Part shown: positions 35,083-43,718 of the stretch, piece after piece | How positions within the stretch are numbered: position 1 is the stretch's first letter | Layout: every line of letters begins with the position of its first letter | NCBI RefSeq assembly: GCF_024746815.1 | Contig: NZ_CP080527.1 | Location: 248,001 to 312,000 of the forward strand | Direction: 5' to 3' | Source of the DNA: Mesorhizobium sp. AR07 | GTDB taxonomy: Bacteria > Pseudomonadota > Alphaproteobacteria > Rhizobiales > Rhizobiaceae | Length of the DNA: 64,000 bases | Notes under the pieces: model-generated | The model's input: only the letters and a program-made list of their open reading frames with translations | What the model was told of the DNA's origin: nothing | The model's database searches: none | Translations under genes and position numbers: made by a program

Positions 35083-35859
35083 ATGCCGACAATTGGGGTT
35101 ATTGGAACCGGCGACTTCTCCACCTACCTAATCGCCGCCCTGCGAAAGGGTGGCTTTGGCGGTCGAATTCTGCTCTCGCCCTACAGCCGAGATAAGGCCG
35201 AGACGATTGCCGCGACCCACAACTGCACCGTAGCCCCGGATGACGCGAGCATGCTCGCCGAGGCCGACTGGATCCTTCTTGCGGTGCGGCCCGAGCAGCT
35301 AGCCAACGCGCTGCCGAGACTGGTCCTGCGTCCAAAGCAGGTGTTAATTTCAGCCGTCGCTGGCGTCACCATTGCAGAACTACGGGCAACAATAGGCGAG
35401 GACATATTGGTGGTTCGGATCATGCCGTCGAGTTACATTGATACGATTAGCGAAGGCCTCATTCCAATATTTCCCGCATCTCAGGACATCGAAGCGGTGC
35501 TGAATTCGGCAGGTAAGGTCGTAACCTTCGATACCGAAGATCAATTCGAACTTGCAATGATCGGGGCCTGCCTCGCTGGCTGGATGTATCGCTTCGTCGC
35601 CACGCTCGAAGCTTGGTTCTTGGACCGCGGACTCACGCCGGCTCAAGCACGGCTGATTGTTGCAGGGAATATCGCAGGATCGACAGGTTACGCCCTGGCG
35701 CGGCAGGATGTTTCACTCGAGCTCGTTTCTGACCTGATCGCAACGCAAGGTACCTACACAGAAGCAGGGCTGGACCATCTTTTGAGAAGGCAGGCCGCTT
35801 TGCCTTGGGTAGAGGCTCTTGATATCGTCTTCGCAAGATTGAACTTGGTCAAAACCTAA
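35083..35859 (+). CDS. Pyrroline-5-carboxylate reductase-like protein
   Basis: The 258-aa NAD(P)H-dependent reductase begins MPTIGVIGTGDFSTYLIAAL, a Rossmann fold, and ends with the P5CR dimerisation domain, in which AGSTGYALARQD and TQGTYTEAGLDHLL occupy the usual SGP-A/GGTT-GL positions. The ATG at 35083 follows GGAGG. It would reduce a cyclic imine such as pyrroline-5-carboxylate to proline. Located at the end of the cluster 2 transporter operon, it may reduce a cyclic imine arising in that pathway and not serve proline synthesis. Confidence 0.8.
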   Translation: MPTIGVIGTGDFSTYLIAALRKGGFGGRILLSPYSRDKAETIAATHNCTVAPDDASMLAEADWILLAVRPEQLANALPRLVLRPKQVLISAVAGVTIAELRATIGEDILVVRIMPSSYIDTISEGLIPIFPASQDIEAVLNSAGKVVTFDTEDQFELAMIGACLAGWMYRFVATLEAWFLDRGLTPAQARLIVAGNIAGSTGYALARQDVSLELVSDLIATQGTYTEAGLDHLLRRQAALPWVEALDIVFARLNLVKT

Positions 35860-36015
35860 TCACGGGGTCTATTGCTTATCTGCCCGGCGAGTATGACCTA
35901 GGAAGAGCCGCACTTTTTGCGAACTGGCTCATTTCTCTAAACAATGCGACCGTAGGACTGGGAAGTTCCGACTATCGTCCAGCGACAAACGCTGAAAACT
36001 GAAAAGACATAATCG

Positions 36016-36410
36016 CGGAACGCAGCCTGCGCCTTGGCCCTCTGACGACACCGGCTGATTGCCTTCGCTTTCCTCTCCTGCATGATCGGATACGTACAGA
36101 CTGGTCAACCGGGTTCGCCGCCTCAGGTGTGAGGCTGCCCAACGGCACCATGAAAGGGCCAAGATATCCCGACGACACATTGCTGATTCAGGCTGCCAGC
36201 GCGGGTCAAGGTCTCGCAGTAGTACGCGACGTTTCCGCAAACGACGCCTTGGCGTCAGGAAAAATAGTCATCGCGATCAACATTTCCGTTCCTACCTAAG
36301 ATGGGTATTATGCCATCGCCCCACCCAAAAAGCGTATTGCGAAGGTTAAGAGCTTTCGCGACTGGATTTTGAGTGAAGCAAGCGAGACGCAGAGACGTTT
36401 GAGTGTTTGA
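36016..36410 (+). pseudogene. LysR-type (GcvA-like) regulator C-terminal remnant
   Basis: The plus-strand reading gives TPADCLRFPLLHDRIRTDWS, TLLIQAASAGQGLAVVRDV and ANDALASGK, the end of the LysR effector domain as in GcvA-like regulators. After a stop and frame change near 36300 it resumes as YYAIAPPKKRIAKVKSFRDW. The N-terminal half is absent. It is a non-functional relic next to the IS3 element. Confidence 0.7.
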
Positions 36411-36506
36411 ACAGCGCCGCTCCGCGATGCCGGCCTGCTGGCCTCGATCCGTTAACAAGTATCAGTCGCCCGCCCACTATTCTCCCGATCAGGTTCCAGC
36501 GTGCGT

Positions 36507-36548
36507 ATTCCAATGATTCCGGACAGTGATTCCGAGACTAAACCGGAC
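36507..36548 (+). repeat. Outer inverted repeat, left arm (IS21-like end)
   Basis: The 42-base stretch ending AAACCGGAC immediately outside the IS3 left end has a reverse-complement partner at 37965-38007. The two share the blocks ATTCCAA, GATT, CCGGAC, ATTCCGA and AAACCGGAC with small gaps. Repeated CCGGAC/ATTCCG blocks recall the multi-repeat ends of IS21-family elements; that identification is tentative. Confidence 0.5.
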
Positions 36549-36603
36549 TGGAGTGCACCCCCAGACTGAGACAAGGAAAATCGCGGACACCTCCCGTGTT
36601 AAG

Positions 36604-37473
36604 CTATGCAGCCTTTTCCATCTGTCGCCCGCGTGAATGCTTCTGTTCGTATTCCTCCGGACTGAGATAGTCGAGCGCCGAATGCAGGCGCCCCGTGTTG
36701 TAAACGGTCTCTATGAAAGCACCGATGTGCTTGCGGGCATCATCTGCATCCTTATAGGCGAGCCCTTGCACCTCTTCCTGTTTCAGGGTTTTCATGAAGC
36801 TCTCCGCCTTCGCATTGTCGTAAGGATTGCCGACACGGCTCATGCTCGCTTGGATACCGTGAACATGCAGAAGTTCGGAGTAGGCCCCGCAAGCGTATTG
36901 AACCCCGCGGTCGGAATGATGGATGAGGCTCCCGGGTACGGGCTGGCGATCAGCGATCGCCATCTCGAGAGCCTCGATGGCAAGGCTTGCTCTAAGATGC
37001 GTATCCAGCGCCCATCCGACAACCTTGCGGCTAAACGCGTCAAGGACAACGGCAAGGAAGGCAAACTCCTCGGCCAGATGCAGGAAGGTGATATCGGCAA
37101 CCCATAGCTGGTTTACGCCATTGAGGATCATTCCCCTCGCGAGGTTTGGCACGACTTGCCAACCATGCCTGGAGTTGGTCGTCACAGGAACAAAGGGTCT
37201 AGCGCGCAGGCACAACAGATTGTCTTCACGCATGATCCGTAGAACGCATTTGTGATTGACTTGCCACCCCTCCCGCCGCAGCAGGGCTCCAATCCGGCGG
37301 TAGCCGTAGTGTGTGTTGCCGAGAGCCAGTTTCTGAATGAGATCGCGCAAACCCGTCTCGGCCCGACGCGGGGCCGAATCCAGCCAGTGACGGTAATAGC
37401 TCGCGCGGCTGACACCAGCGAGCCAGCACATTCTGTCGATGTTGAATTCGCCTTGCGACAGGCCGGTCATCAT
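36604..37473 (-). CDS. IS3-family transposase OrfB
   Basis: The 289-aa catalytic protein has an rve (DDE) integrase core: LWVADITFL (first Asp), LIHHSDRGVQYA (second Asp) and NAKAESFMKTLKQEE (Glu). An HTH_21-like segment, YGYRRIGALLRREGW, lies near residue 60. Its ATG overlaps the orfA stop (ATGA). In this family the active enzyme is usually an OrfAB fusion made by frameshifting; the run GAAAAGATG at the junction could serve. Confidence 0.93.
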   Translation of the reverse strand: MMTGLSQGEFNIDRMCWLAGVSRASYYRHWLDSAPRRAETGLRDLIQKLALGNTHYGYRRIGALLRREGWQVNHKCVLRIMREDNLLCLRARPFVPVTTNSRHGWQVVPNLARGMILNGVNQLWVADITFLHLAEEFAFLAVVLDAFSRKVVGWALDTHLRASLAIEALEMAIADRQPVPGSLIHHSDRGVQYACGAYSELLHVHGIQASMSRVGNPYDNAKAESFMKTLKQEEVQGLAYKDADDARKHIGAFIETVYNTGRLHSALDYLSPEEYEQKHSRGRQMEKAA

Positions 37474-37889
37474 CTTTTCGATGATTTTGAAGATCCCGTT
37501 TCGCCAGGAGCGCTGCTCCGACGCTGATCTTCCTCGAAGTGCCGCAAGGCTTCGCGAAAAAAATCGAGATCGAGCTGCTGCTGCCCGACCTTCTGCTCCA
37601 GTTCCCTGATCCGGCGCCTGGCCTTGGTCAATGCCTTTTCCTGAGGTGCCGGCACATTGACTGCACTCTGCAGCTGTGCGGCCCCGTCAACTCCTGCTGT
37701 CCTGGCCGGCCGGCCGCGCCGACGCGACTTCAGATTACCATGAAGCCTGAGATGATCACGCCACTCGTAAAGTCGTTGGCGACTGATGCCAACCTCATCT
37801 GCCAACTTGCTGACGGTTTCGCCCGCCTCCATGCGCCGGAGAAGCTCCAGCTTTTGGTCATCATCAATAACTCTTTGCCGTCTGGCCAT
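37470..37889 (-). CDS. IS3-family transposase OrfA
   Basis: The 139-aa protein has an N-terminal helix-turn-helix (SKLADEVGISRQRLYEWRDHL) and a C-terminal leucine-zipper-like coiled coil (RRIRELEQKVGQQQLDLDFF). It binds the element ends. ATG 37889 gives MARRQRVIDDDQK; longer starts run into the terminal repeat. Confidence 0.9.
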   Translation of the reverse strand: MARRQRVIDDDQKLELLRRMEAGETVSKLADEVGISRQRLYEWRDHLRLHGNLKSRRRGRPARTAGVDGAAQLQSAVNVPAPQEKALTKARRRIRELEQKVGQQQLDLDFFREALRHFEEDQRRSSAPGETGSSKSSKR

Positions 37890-37964
37890 GCCCCAGTTTC
37901 CTCTCCTTGCGGGGAAACTGTCCGCGATTTTCCTTGTCTCAGTCTGGGGGTGCACTCCAATCGC

Positions 37965-38007
37965 GTCCGGTTTTTGATCGGAATGCCGTCCGGTAAATCG
38001 TTGGAAT
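37965..38007 (-). repeat. Outer inverted repeat, right arm (IS21-like end)
   Basis: The partner of 36507-36548, separated from the IS3 right end by five bases (ATCGC). The nine bases next to the IS3 (GTCCGGTTT, 37965-37973) are the perfect complement of AAACCGGAC at 36540-36548. Confidence 0.5.
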
Positions 38008-38015
38008 CTGGAGGG

Positions 38016-38066
38016 TTATGTGAGGTCGCATCGGTCGTCGCGGCGAGCTCGAGCGACCTCACATAA
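38016..38066. repeat. 14-bp perfect inverted repeat beside IS91-type element
   Basis: TTATGTGAGGTCGC (38016-38029) and GCGACCTCACATAA (38053-38066) flank a 23-base loop. It lies downstream of the IS91-type transposase gene, where one terminus of such a rolling-circle element is expected, so it is a candidate end or recombinase site. Confidence 0.55.
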
Positions 38067-38347
38067 GCCGGATTGAAGTAAGGCGCGGGTTGTTAGCCGC
38101 TGTTATGGAGATAGTAGGGCACGCTGTTTGACGGCGATAGCGAATTCGTCGCGTGCAGCGGTGGCACGACCGAATTTTGGCTTGATCCGGCGACCTTCGC
38201 GAGCAGCTTGGCGGGCGATCGGTGGCGATTTTTGCGCTCTCAATGCACACTGTCGGTCTTTCGGTGTGACCAGGGCCAAGCGGTGTCGCGCGCAGGCGGG
38301 GCGCTTGGTTTTGCGGGCATATCGGAGGGGGTGCGGATTGTCGGAGT

Positions 38348-39535
38348 TCATGATGTATCGCACCAGAAAGATGATGGCCGGGGCGGCGAAACAGGCGCAA
38401 CAGTGATCCCTGTCCTGTGCATGGGACGCCGGCAGTCGGGGCATTTGTGGGATTGCCCGTGCTGGGATTTGTCAGGCTGGGGTTTCTCGCCTGCTGGTGA
38501 TGGCTGGTCGAGGAGCTGCCTGCAGAGGCCGATACGATCCCGTCGGTGGCTATTGGCGAGAAAGCCGAAGTGGCGCATGCGGTGGAAGCCGTCAGGGAGC
38601 ACGTGCAGAAGAAAACGCCGGATGAACTCGTGTGGGTCAAGTCGCATGATCTTCTCGCGGTCGCGACCATTGCCACGGTAATCCTTCCATCGGAAAGCAA
38701 CATGGCCGTCATCGACCTCGACGATGCGGCTGTTGGCGATGGCCACACGATGGGTATAGCGGCCGAGATAGGCGAGCACCTGATCCGGGCCGCCGAACGG
38801 TGGCTTCGAATAAACGACCCATTCGACGCGGCGAGCACGCGCGAGATGGCGGGTGAACGCCTCGTCGTCGTTGAGATGGGTGAGTTCGTTGGAGAAGCGG
38901 AGTTCACCGTGAGCAAAGGCGTCGGCAAGGGCCGTCAGAAACAGCCGCCGAAACAGGCGTGACAGCACGCGCACGGGCAGAAAGAAGCCCGGCCGGCAAG
39001 CGACCCACCTTGACCTGTCGGGCGAGAGACCGCCGCCGGGCACGACGCAATGGACATGGGGATGATGGGTCATGGCCTGGCCCCAGGTGTGAAGCACGGC
39101 GACGATGCCGATATCGGCGCCCAGCCGCTTGGGATCGGCGGCAACGGTCCGTAGCGTCTGGGCGGCGATCCGGATCAGCAATGCATAGACGACCACCTTG
39201 TTGTGAAAGGCGATCTCGGCGATGCCGGGTGGTAGCGTGAAGACCACATGAAAGTACGGGACCGGCAACAGATCGGCGACGCGTGCATCGCCCCACTCCT
39301 TGCGGGCCGCGCCTTGACACTTCGGGCAATGGCGATTGCGACAGGAATTATAGGAGATGCGGGTCCTGCCGCAATCGTCGCAGGCATCGACGTGACCGCC
39401 GAGCCTGGGTGTCCGGCAAGCTTCGATCGCGCCCATGACGCGGCGCTCGCCGCGGCCCAGATGACCGGCGTTCTCACGCCTGTAGGAGCTCCCATGCCGT
39501 CGAAAGATGTCGGCGACTTCGAAGGTGGGGCGCAA
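38348..39535 (-). CDS. IS91-type (HUH/Y1) transposase
   Basis: The 395-aa transposase has an N-terminal zinc-binding segment (CDDCGRTRISYNSCRNRHCPKCQ, residues about 51-73), the HUH metal motif in HHPHVHCVVPGGG and the catalytic Tyr region YLGRYTHRVAIAN. It nicks single strands and moves by rolling-circle replication. It starts at a TTG four bases after the stop of the recombinase gene, a pairing typical of one IS91 subgroup. The C-terminal zinc-ribbon-like CPDCRRPM is present, so the gene looks complete. Confidence 0.88.
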   Translation of the reverse strand: MRPTFEVADIFRRHGSSYRRENAGHLGRGERRVMGAIEACRTPRLGGHVDACDDCGRTRISYNSCRNRHCPKCQGAARKEWGDARVADLLPVPYFHVVFTLPPGIAEIAFHNKVVVYALLIRIAAQTLRTVAADPKRLGADIGIVAVLHTWGQAMTHHPHVHCVVPGGGLSPDRSRWVACRPGFFLPVRVLSRLFRRLFLTALADAFAHGELRFSNELTHLNDDEAFTRHLARARRVEWVVYSKPPFGGPDQVLAYLGRYTHRVAIANSRIVEVDDGHVAFRWKDYRGNGRDREKIMRLDPHEFIRRFLLHVLPDGFHRMRHFGFLANSHRRDRIGLCRQLLDQPSPAGEKPQPDKSQHGQSHKCPDCRRPMHRTGITVAPVSPPRPSSFWCDTS

Positions 39536-39539
39536 CCGA

Positions 39540-40403
39540 TTACGATTCCGGCGGCGTCACCTCCAGTCGTAATCGATCGAGCGGACTGGCCGTCGACCGG
39601 ATCGTGTCGGTGGAGACTTGCGTATAGCGCGCTGTCGTCGAGAGGTGGGCGTGGCCGAGCAGGACCTGGATGATGCGGATATCGGTCCCGTTCTCGAGCA
39701 GGTGAGTGGCAAAGGAATGCCGCAGCGTATGGACGGTGACGTGTTTGGAAAGACCCGCCGCCGCAACCGCCGAACGACAGGCGGAATGTAGCACCCACGG
39801 CTCGATCGGCTTGTCAGGATCGCGCCCAGGAAACAGAATGTCCTTGGGCCGCGCCAAGCGCCAATAGCTGCGCAGGATCCCGAGCAGTTCCGGCGACAGC
39901 ATGACGTAGCGGGCTTTGCCGCCTTTGCCGCGCGTGATGTGGATCACCATCCTTGAGCTGTCGATATCGTTGGCGCGAAGACCACAGACCTCCGAGACCC
40001 TGAGACCGGCGGCATAAGCTGTTGTCAGAGCCACCCGCGCCTTCAGGCTGGAGACAGCTTGCAGAAATTGGACGACCTCGTCGCTGGAAAGAACAACCGG
40101 CAACTGGCGAGGCTCGCGCGCATACGGAATATGCTCCGGGATTGTATCCTGGCCGAGCGTTACGCCATAGAGGAACCGGAGTGCGCAGACGATCTGGTTC
40201 AATCCCGACCAGGAGATGCCCGTCGACACGAGGTAAACCTGGAAGGCATGGATATCGTCAAGGCCCAGCCGATCCGGCGATCGGCCAAAATAGCGGCTAA
40301 ACTTTGCGACTGCATAAAGGTAGGATTGCTGCGTGGCCGGAGATAGATTGCGGACTGTCATGTCCTCGATCATCCGGCGACGCAGAGGGCTCATCTCGGC
40401 CAT
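39540..40403 (-). CDS. IS91-associated tyrosine recombinase
   Basis: The 287-aa XerC/D-like recombinase has an N-terminal SAM-like core-binding domain (TVRNLSPATQQSYLYAVAKF) and a catalytic domain with Arg in YAAGLRVSEVCGL, HTLRHSFATHL, LGHAHLSTTARYTQV and the final Tyr. ATG at 40403 has GGAG six bases upstream. Together with the HUH transposase it forms a two-gene element. Confidence 0.9.
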   Translation of the reverse strand: MAEMSPLRRRMIEDMTVRNLSPATQQSYLYAVAKFSRYFGRSPDRLGLDDIHAFQVYLVSTGISWSGLNQIVCALRFLYGVTLGQDTIPEHIPYAREPRQLPVVLSSDEVVQFLQAVSSLKARVALTTAYAAGLRVSEVCGLRANDIDSSRMVIHITRGKGGKARYVMLSPELLGILRSYWRLARPKDILFPGRDPDKPIEPWVLHSACRSAVAAAGLSKHVTVHTLRHSFATHLLENGTDIRIIQVLLGHAHLSTTARYTQVSTDTIRSTASPLDRLRLEVTPPES

Positions 40404-40442
40404 CTGGATCTCCTGTCTGAAGGATGGGTTTGCAACACCCAA

Positions 40443-40746
40443 ATCCTCTCAGACAGGAGGCGTCTCTCAAAGCGGGCACCAATTGCCGCGACTAGCGGCT
40501 TAGTTCAATCCGCATCCAGCGGGTCTACAGTACCCCGCCGGCGTTTTACCGTGATCGTACAGCTCTGATCCTTCTTCGCCTTACCTTGAGAAGAAATACC
40601 TCTGCAGCATTAGCGGGATCTAACGAAGTTTGTCCTTGGCCAAGCAGAGTGCGGTTTTCCGCACGGTTAAAGGCGGTTCATCGGCGATGCGGCGGCGAAG
40701 ACGATATGCCGGCGTTCTGAACTGAGATTCAGCTACTTCCGAAGCG
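40443..40746. other. No gene recognised
   Basis: Sequence between the recombinase and the SyrB-like gene. It may contain the other end of the IS91-type element, but I see no clear inverted repeat matching 38016-38066. Confidence 0.35.
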
Positions 40747-41436
40747 CTATTGCAGCCCCAGTTTCCTCTTCAGCTCGGCGTTCTCCTCGCGCAGGCGTCC
40801 CGCTAGCAGGCTCTTCAGTCGCTTGTTTTCTTTTTCGAGCGCGACCAGATCGATTAGTTCGTCACTGGCTGCCGGGAGCGCCGCAGCCTTCTTCCAGTGA
40901 TAGTAGGTCTGTTCCGAAATGCCGGCCTGCTTCACGGCGCTCTTGAGGGTGGTGCCGCCACTCATCGACTTCGCGATCTGAGTAAGCTTCTGGGCGCGCT
41001 CCTTTACGGAGTGGACCTTCCGGCCAGAAGGCGCGGCCGCTGCTGGTGTTTCCCCCGCTGGCGGTCCCGCATCGGCGCCATTCTTCCGAGTTCGCGGCCT
41101 CGGCTCAGCCTTGGTCTTTCGCGATCGTGAGGTTTGATTCTTCCCATCAGGCGTCGCAACTGTGGTTACAGGCTCGGTCGCCATTTCTCCTGATTCAATT
41201 GCTTTAGGATCTACCATGAGAGGCTCCGCTCCGGGTTGATGCACGTGTGCAACATCAAGGGCCACGACATTAGAGTCAACAAGATGCCGATTTGGCAGCT
41301 CCATCTCCTTGAGCTCTCTTGTTGTCTCGGCCACGGCTGCTGACAAATCAATGTCACCCCAAATCGAGTGACCCCGCCTTTGAGCGCTGCGCTTCTGTTT
41401 GATCTCAACAGTGAACGGTCGGGTCGGCCGCCTCAT
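40747..41436 (-). CDS. SyrB-like regulatory protein
   Basis: The 229-aa protein ends in a region typical of SyrB: ERAQKLTQIAKSMSGGTTL, then QAGISEQTYYHWKKAA (a helix-turn-helix like those of IS3/IS66 OrfA proteins) and a short coiled coil (EEN and RLREENAELKRKLGLQ). SyrB proteins modulate symbiotic regulation (syrM) in Sinorhizobium and occur in many copies in rhizobia. This one has an additional N-terminal 100 residues, including IWGDIDLSAAVAETTRELKE and a low-complexity Ala/Pro/Lys linker. AGGA precedes ATG 41436. Confidence 0.72.
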   Translation of the reverse strand: MRRPTRPFTVEIKQKRSAQRRGHSIWGDIDLSAAVAETTRELKEMELPNRHLVDSNVVALDVAHVHQPGAEPLMVDPKAIESGEMATEPVTTVATPDGKNQTSRSRKTKAEPRPRTRKNGADAGPPAGETPAAAAPSGRKVHSVKERAQKLTQIAKSMSGGTTLKSAVKQAGISEQTYYHWKKAAALPAASDELIDLVALEKENKRLKSLLAGRLREENAELKRKLGLQ

Positions 41437-41478
41437 GATTACTTCCTTGTTGGACGCGAATTGCACTGAAAGTTGCTA

Positions 41479-41835
41479 ATGCCAGGATTGAACGTCCTGA
41501 CGCTTCCTTTATCGGATGACACTACCTGGGAGCAAGCGACCCTGATCGTGTCGTGCCGCAGCCCGATGAACGCGACAGTATTCTCGAAAACTGGTTACGT
41601 GACCATCCACGCAAGGGGCTTCCTGCCCTGGGTTTCGCAAAAATGGAAGGACGACGCTTGGGCCGTCGCCCAGATTTGCGGCCGAGACGACCGCCTTTCT
41701 GTCGAGCAGGTCCGGGCTATTCGGGAGCTTGCGAGGATCCCCCCAGCTAAAACCATCGCCGAGCGCATCGGCGCACGGAACCGTGAGCAGGTGCAACGGG
41801 TGATCGACGGAGAGACATATACGCGAGTGATTTGA
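41479..41835 (+). CDS. Small hypothetical protein with HTH-like C-terminus
   Basis: Up to 118 aa; the start is uncertain (ATG 41479, or ATG 41563 giving a shorter form). The C-terminal half, LSVEQVRAIRELARIPPAKTIAERIGARNREQVQRVI, resembles the helix-turn-helix of small phage-type regulators. It sits between the SyrB-like gene and the downstream end of the UvrD helicase, convergent with the latter. I do not recognise a named family. Confidence 0.5.
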   Translation: MPGLNVLTLPLSDDTTWEQATLIVSCRSPMNATVFSKTGYVTIHARGFLPWVSQKWKDDAWAVAQICGRDDRLSVEQVRAIRELARIPPAKTIAERIGARNREQVQRVIDGETYTRVI

Positions 41836-41942
41836 ACAAGGTCGAGCATGGTGAGTGTCAAGCCGAAGATCGGCCGCCAGGATGAGGACACAGCTCGGAT
41901 GAGGAGCTGATAGTCCTACGCTGATCGACGCGGGTTTCAATC

Positions 41943-43718
41943 TTACTGACTTCGCTGATACAGCTCCAAGACCCACGGTGAATGGTGGTGCTCCTGATAG
42001 ACCAGGCTGAGGTGCCTTTTCGGCCGGGTCACGCCGACATAGAACAAGCGCCTGGCGTCGCGAAGGCTCGCGGGACTGGTCCTATCGCGCGTGCTCGGCA
42101 TGTCGGAAGCGTTTACTCCGTACATGATGACTGCATCGAACTCTCTTCCCTTGGCGCTGTGGAGGGTGCTGAGGTTGACACGTCCGGAACCTTCCGTTCG
42201 ACCAGCGAAGTGCGCCAAGGAAAGATCGAGGTCACGAGCCGGATCGGTGTTGGTGATCATCTCCGGACAGACATCCCATTCCTGTTCGGAGTTGCGGGCA
42301 ATCATGCGCCACGGCGTGACGAGTTCACGAGAGAAGCGCTGCAGCCAGAAATGGGTGGTCTCGGTGGTTCCGAGTGAGGCGTTGAGAAATCCCATAAGCT
42401 GCGCGGACAGGTTCTGTTCCTCACGCTCGCTGGCGTGGCGCCCATAGACCAACGTCATCGCTTGCGACAGAAGCCGCGCATATGGCGGCTCGGCATCGCG
42501 CCAGCCACCTGTGACCCAGCGGGCGCATTCCTCGATGAAGCGCGCAAGGCGGGAACTTCTCTTGACCAGCGCATTCGTGTCGGTTCTGACAAAAGGGATT
42601 CCTGCCTCTTTCAAAGCGGCCGCGACCTTATCGCCGAGCCAGGCTGCCCGATAGAGAACCGCGATTTGCCCGAGTTCGAACCCTTGTTCCACAAGCTTCG
42701 GGATGATCGTGTTGGCAACCGCCTCAGCCTGATCGTCGTGTCCGTACGGAACTGGCCAGAAGCTCAGGTCGCCGTCGGGAGCGCCATCTATGCCATGATA
42801 GTCGCGCTCCTCGCCAAGGGCCCCGAGCGAGGCTCGAATGATCTTCGCGCCGGAACGATAATTGAAGCGAAGCCTGATTGTGCGCACATCGGAACGGCGC
42901 GTCAGGCTTTCGAGCAGCTCAGGGTTGGCGCCGGCGAAGGCGTAGATCGATTGGTCGGTGTCGCCGACGGAGAACAGCCGAATTCCGCCCTCGAAGCAGA
43001 GCAGCAGGACGAGCTCATGCAGCGCGTCCCCGAGATCCTGATATTCGTCGACAAACAACACAGGAAAGCGTGCGCGAAGAGCGTCACGAATCCAGCCATT
43101 CTCCTTGATCATGCGATAGGCGATCAGCGGCATGTCGTCGAAATCGATCAGCCCTTGCCGGCGCAGATCTGCCTCGTAGGCCTCGACGAAATCAGCCAGC
43201 TCCGGATTGCGCCCCCGCCATTCGGGCCGCGTGCGATCGACATCGCGCAGGCGTTTTTCCGACGCGAACTTCCATCTTTCGTGAGGATCGTCATAGCCGT
43301 CGATCGAACTCTTGTACGCCGTTTCGACGGCGGCCCGCATCTGCGATCTACTTGCGACCTTGAAGTCCGCAGGAAGCCCGGCGGGCACGCAGCGCGCGTA
43401 GGGGCCGATGATCTGGCTCAGCGCGAAACTGTGTACGGTGCCGATGAAGGCGCGGTCTCCCGGCGTGATCCCAAGGCGGGCGAGCCGTGTTTCCAGCTCT
43501 ATCGCGCAGTCATTGTTATAGGTGATGCAGGCAACGCCGCGAGGATCGGCCACGTCCTCGATCAGCGCGCGTGCCATCGCGGTCGTCAGCGTCTTGGTCT
43601 TGCCACTTCCCGGACCGGCCAGGACCACGCAATGGCCTTTTTCCACGACAGCGGCCGCTTGCTCCGGGTTGGTATTGAGGTCGGCCAAAGCTTGAATAAG
43701 GGCCCGGTCGCTAAGCAT
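41943..43718 (-). CDS. UvrD-type helicase (GajB-like)
   Basis: The 591-aa superfamily 1A helicase has Walker A GPGSGKTKTL (residue about 33), Walker B DEYQDLGD, motif III VGDTDQSIYAFAGANPE, motif IV LRFNYRSG, motif V LHSAKGREFDAVI and motif VI FYVGVTRPKRHL. ATG 43718 overlaps the stop of the OLD nuclease by 8 nt, so both are produced together. An OLD-family nuclease followed by a UvrD helicase is the arrangement of the Gabija anti-phage system (GajA-GajB). Confidence 0.88.
   Translation of the reverse strand: MLSDRALIQALADLNTNPEQAAAVVEKGHCVVLAGPGSGKTKTLTTAMARALIEDVADPRGVACITYNNDCAIELETRLARLGITPGDRAFIGTVHSFALSQIIGPYARCVPAGLPADFKVASRSQMRAAVETAYKSSIDGYDDPHERWKFASEKRLRDVDRTRPEWRGRNPELADFVEAYEADLRRQGLIDFDDMPLIAYRMIKENGWIRDALRARFPVLFVDEYQDLGDALHELVLLLCFEGGIRLFSVGDTDQSIYAFAGANPELLESLTRRSDVRTIRLRFNYRSGAKIIRASLGALGEERDYHGIDGAPDGDLSFWPVPYGHDDQAEAVANTIIPKLVEQGFELGQIAVLYRAAWLGDKVAAALKEAGIPFVRTDTNALVKRSSRLARFIEECARWVTGGWRDAEPPYARLLSQAMTLVYGRHASEREEQNLSAQLMGFLNASLGTTETTHFWLQRFSRELVTPWRMIARNSEQEWDVCPEMITNTDPARDLDLSLAHFAGRTEGSGRVNLSTLHSAKGREFDAVIMYGVNASDMPSTRDRTSPASLRDARRLFYVGVTRPKRHLSLVYQEHHHSPWVLELYQRSQ

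Larger units (their letters stand above)
36549..37959 (-). mobile_element. IS3-family insertion sequence, complete
   Basis: The element is bounded by perfect 41-bp inverted repeats, TGGAGTGCACCCCCAGAC... at 36549-36589 and its complement at 37919-37959, and is 1,411 bp long. It encodes orfA and orfB on the minus strand. Both ends and both genes look intact, so it may be mobile. No clear target duplication flanks it; instead it sits between inverted repeats of another element. Confidence 0.9.

Noticed and set aside
36549..40403. One composite transposon spanning the IS3 and IS91-type elements
   Set aside because: The two elements have different end types and no common flanking repeats or passenger genes.
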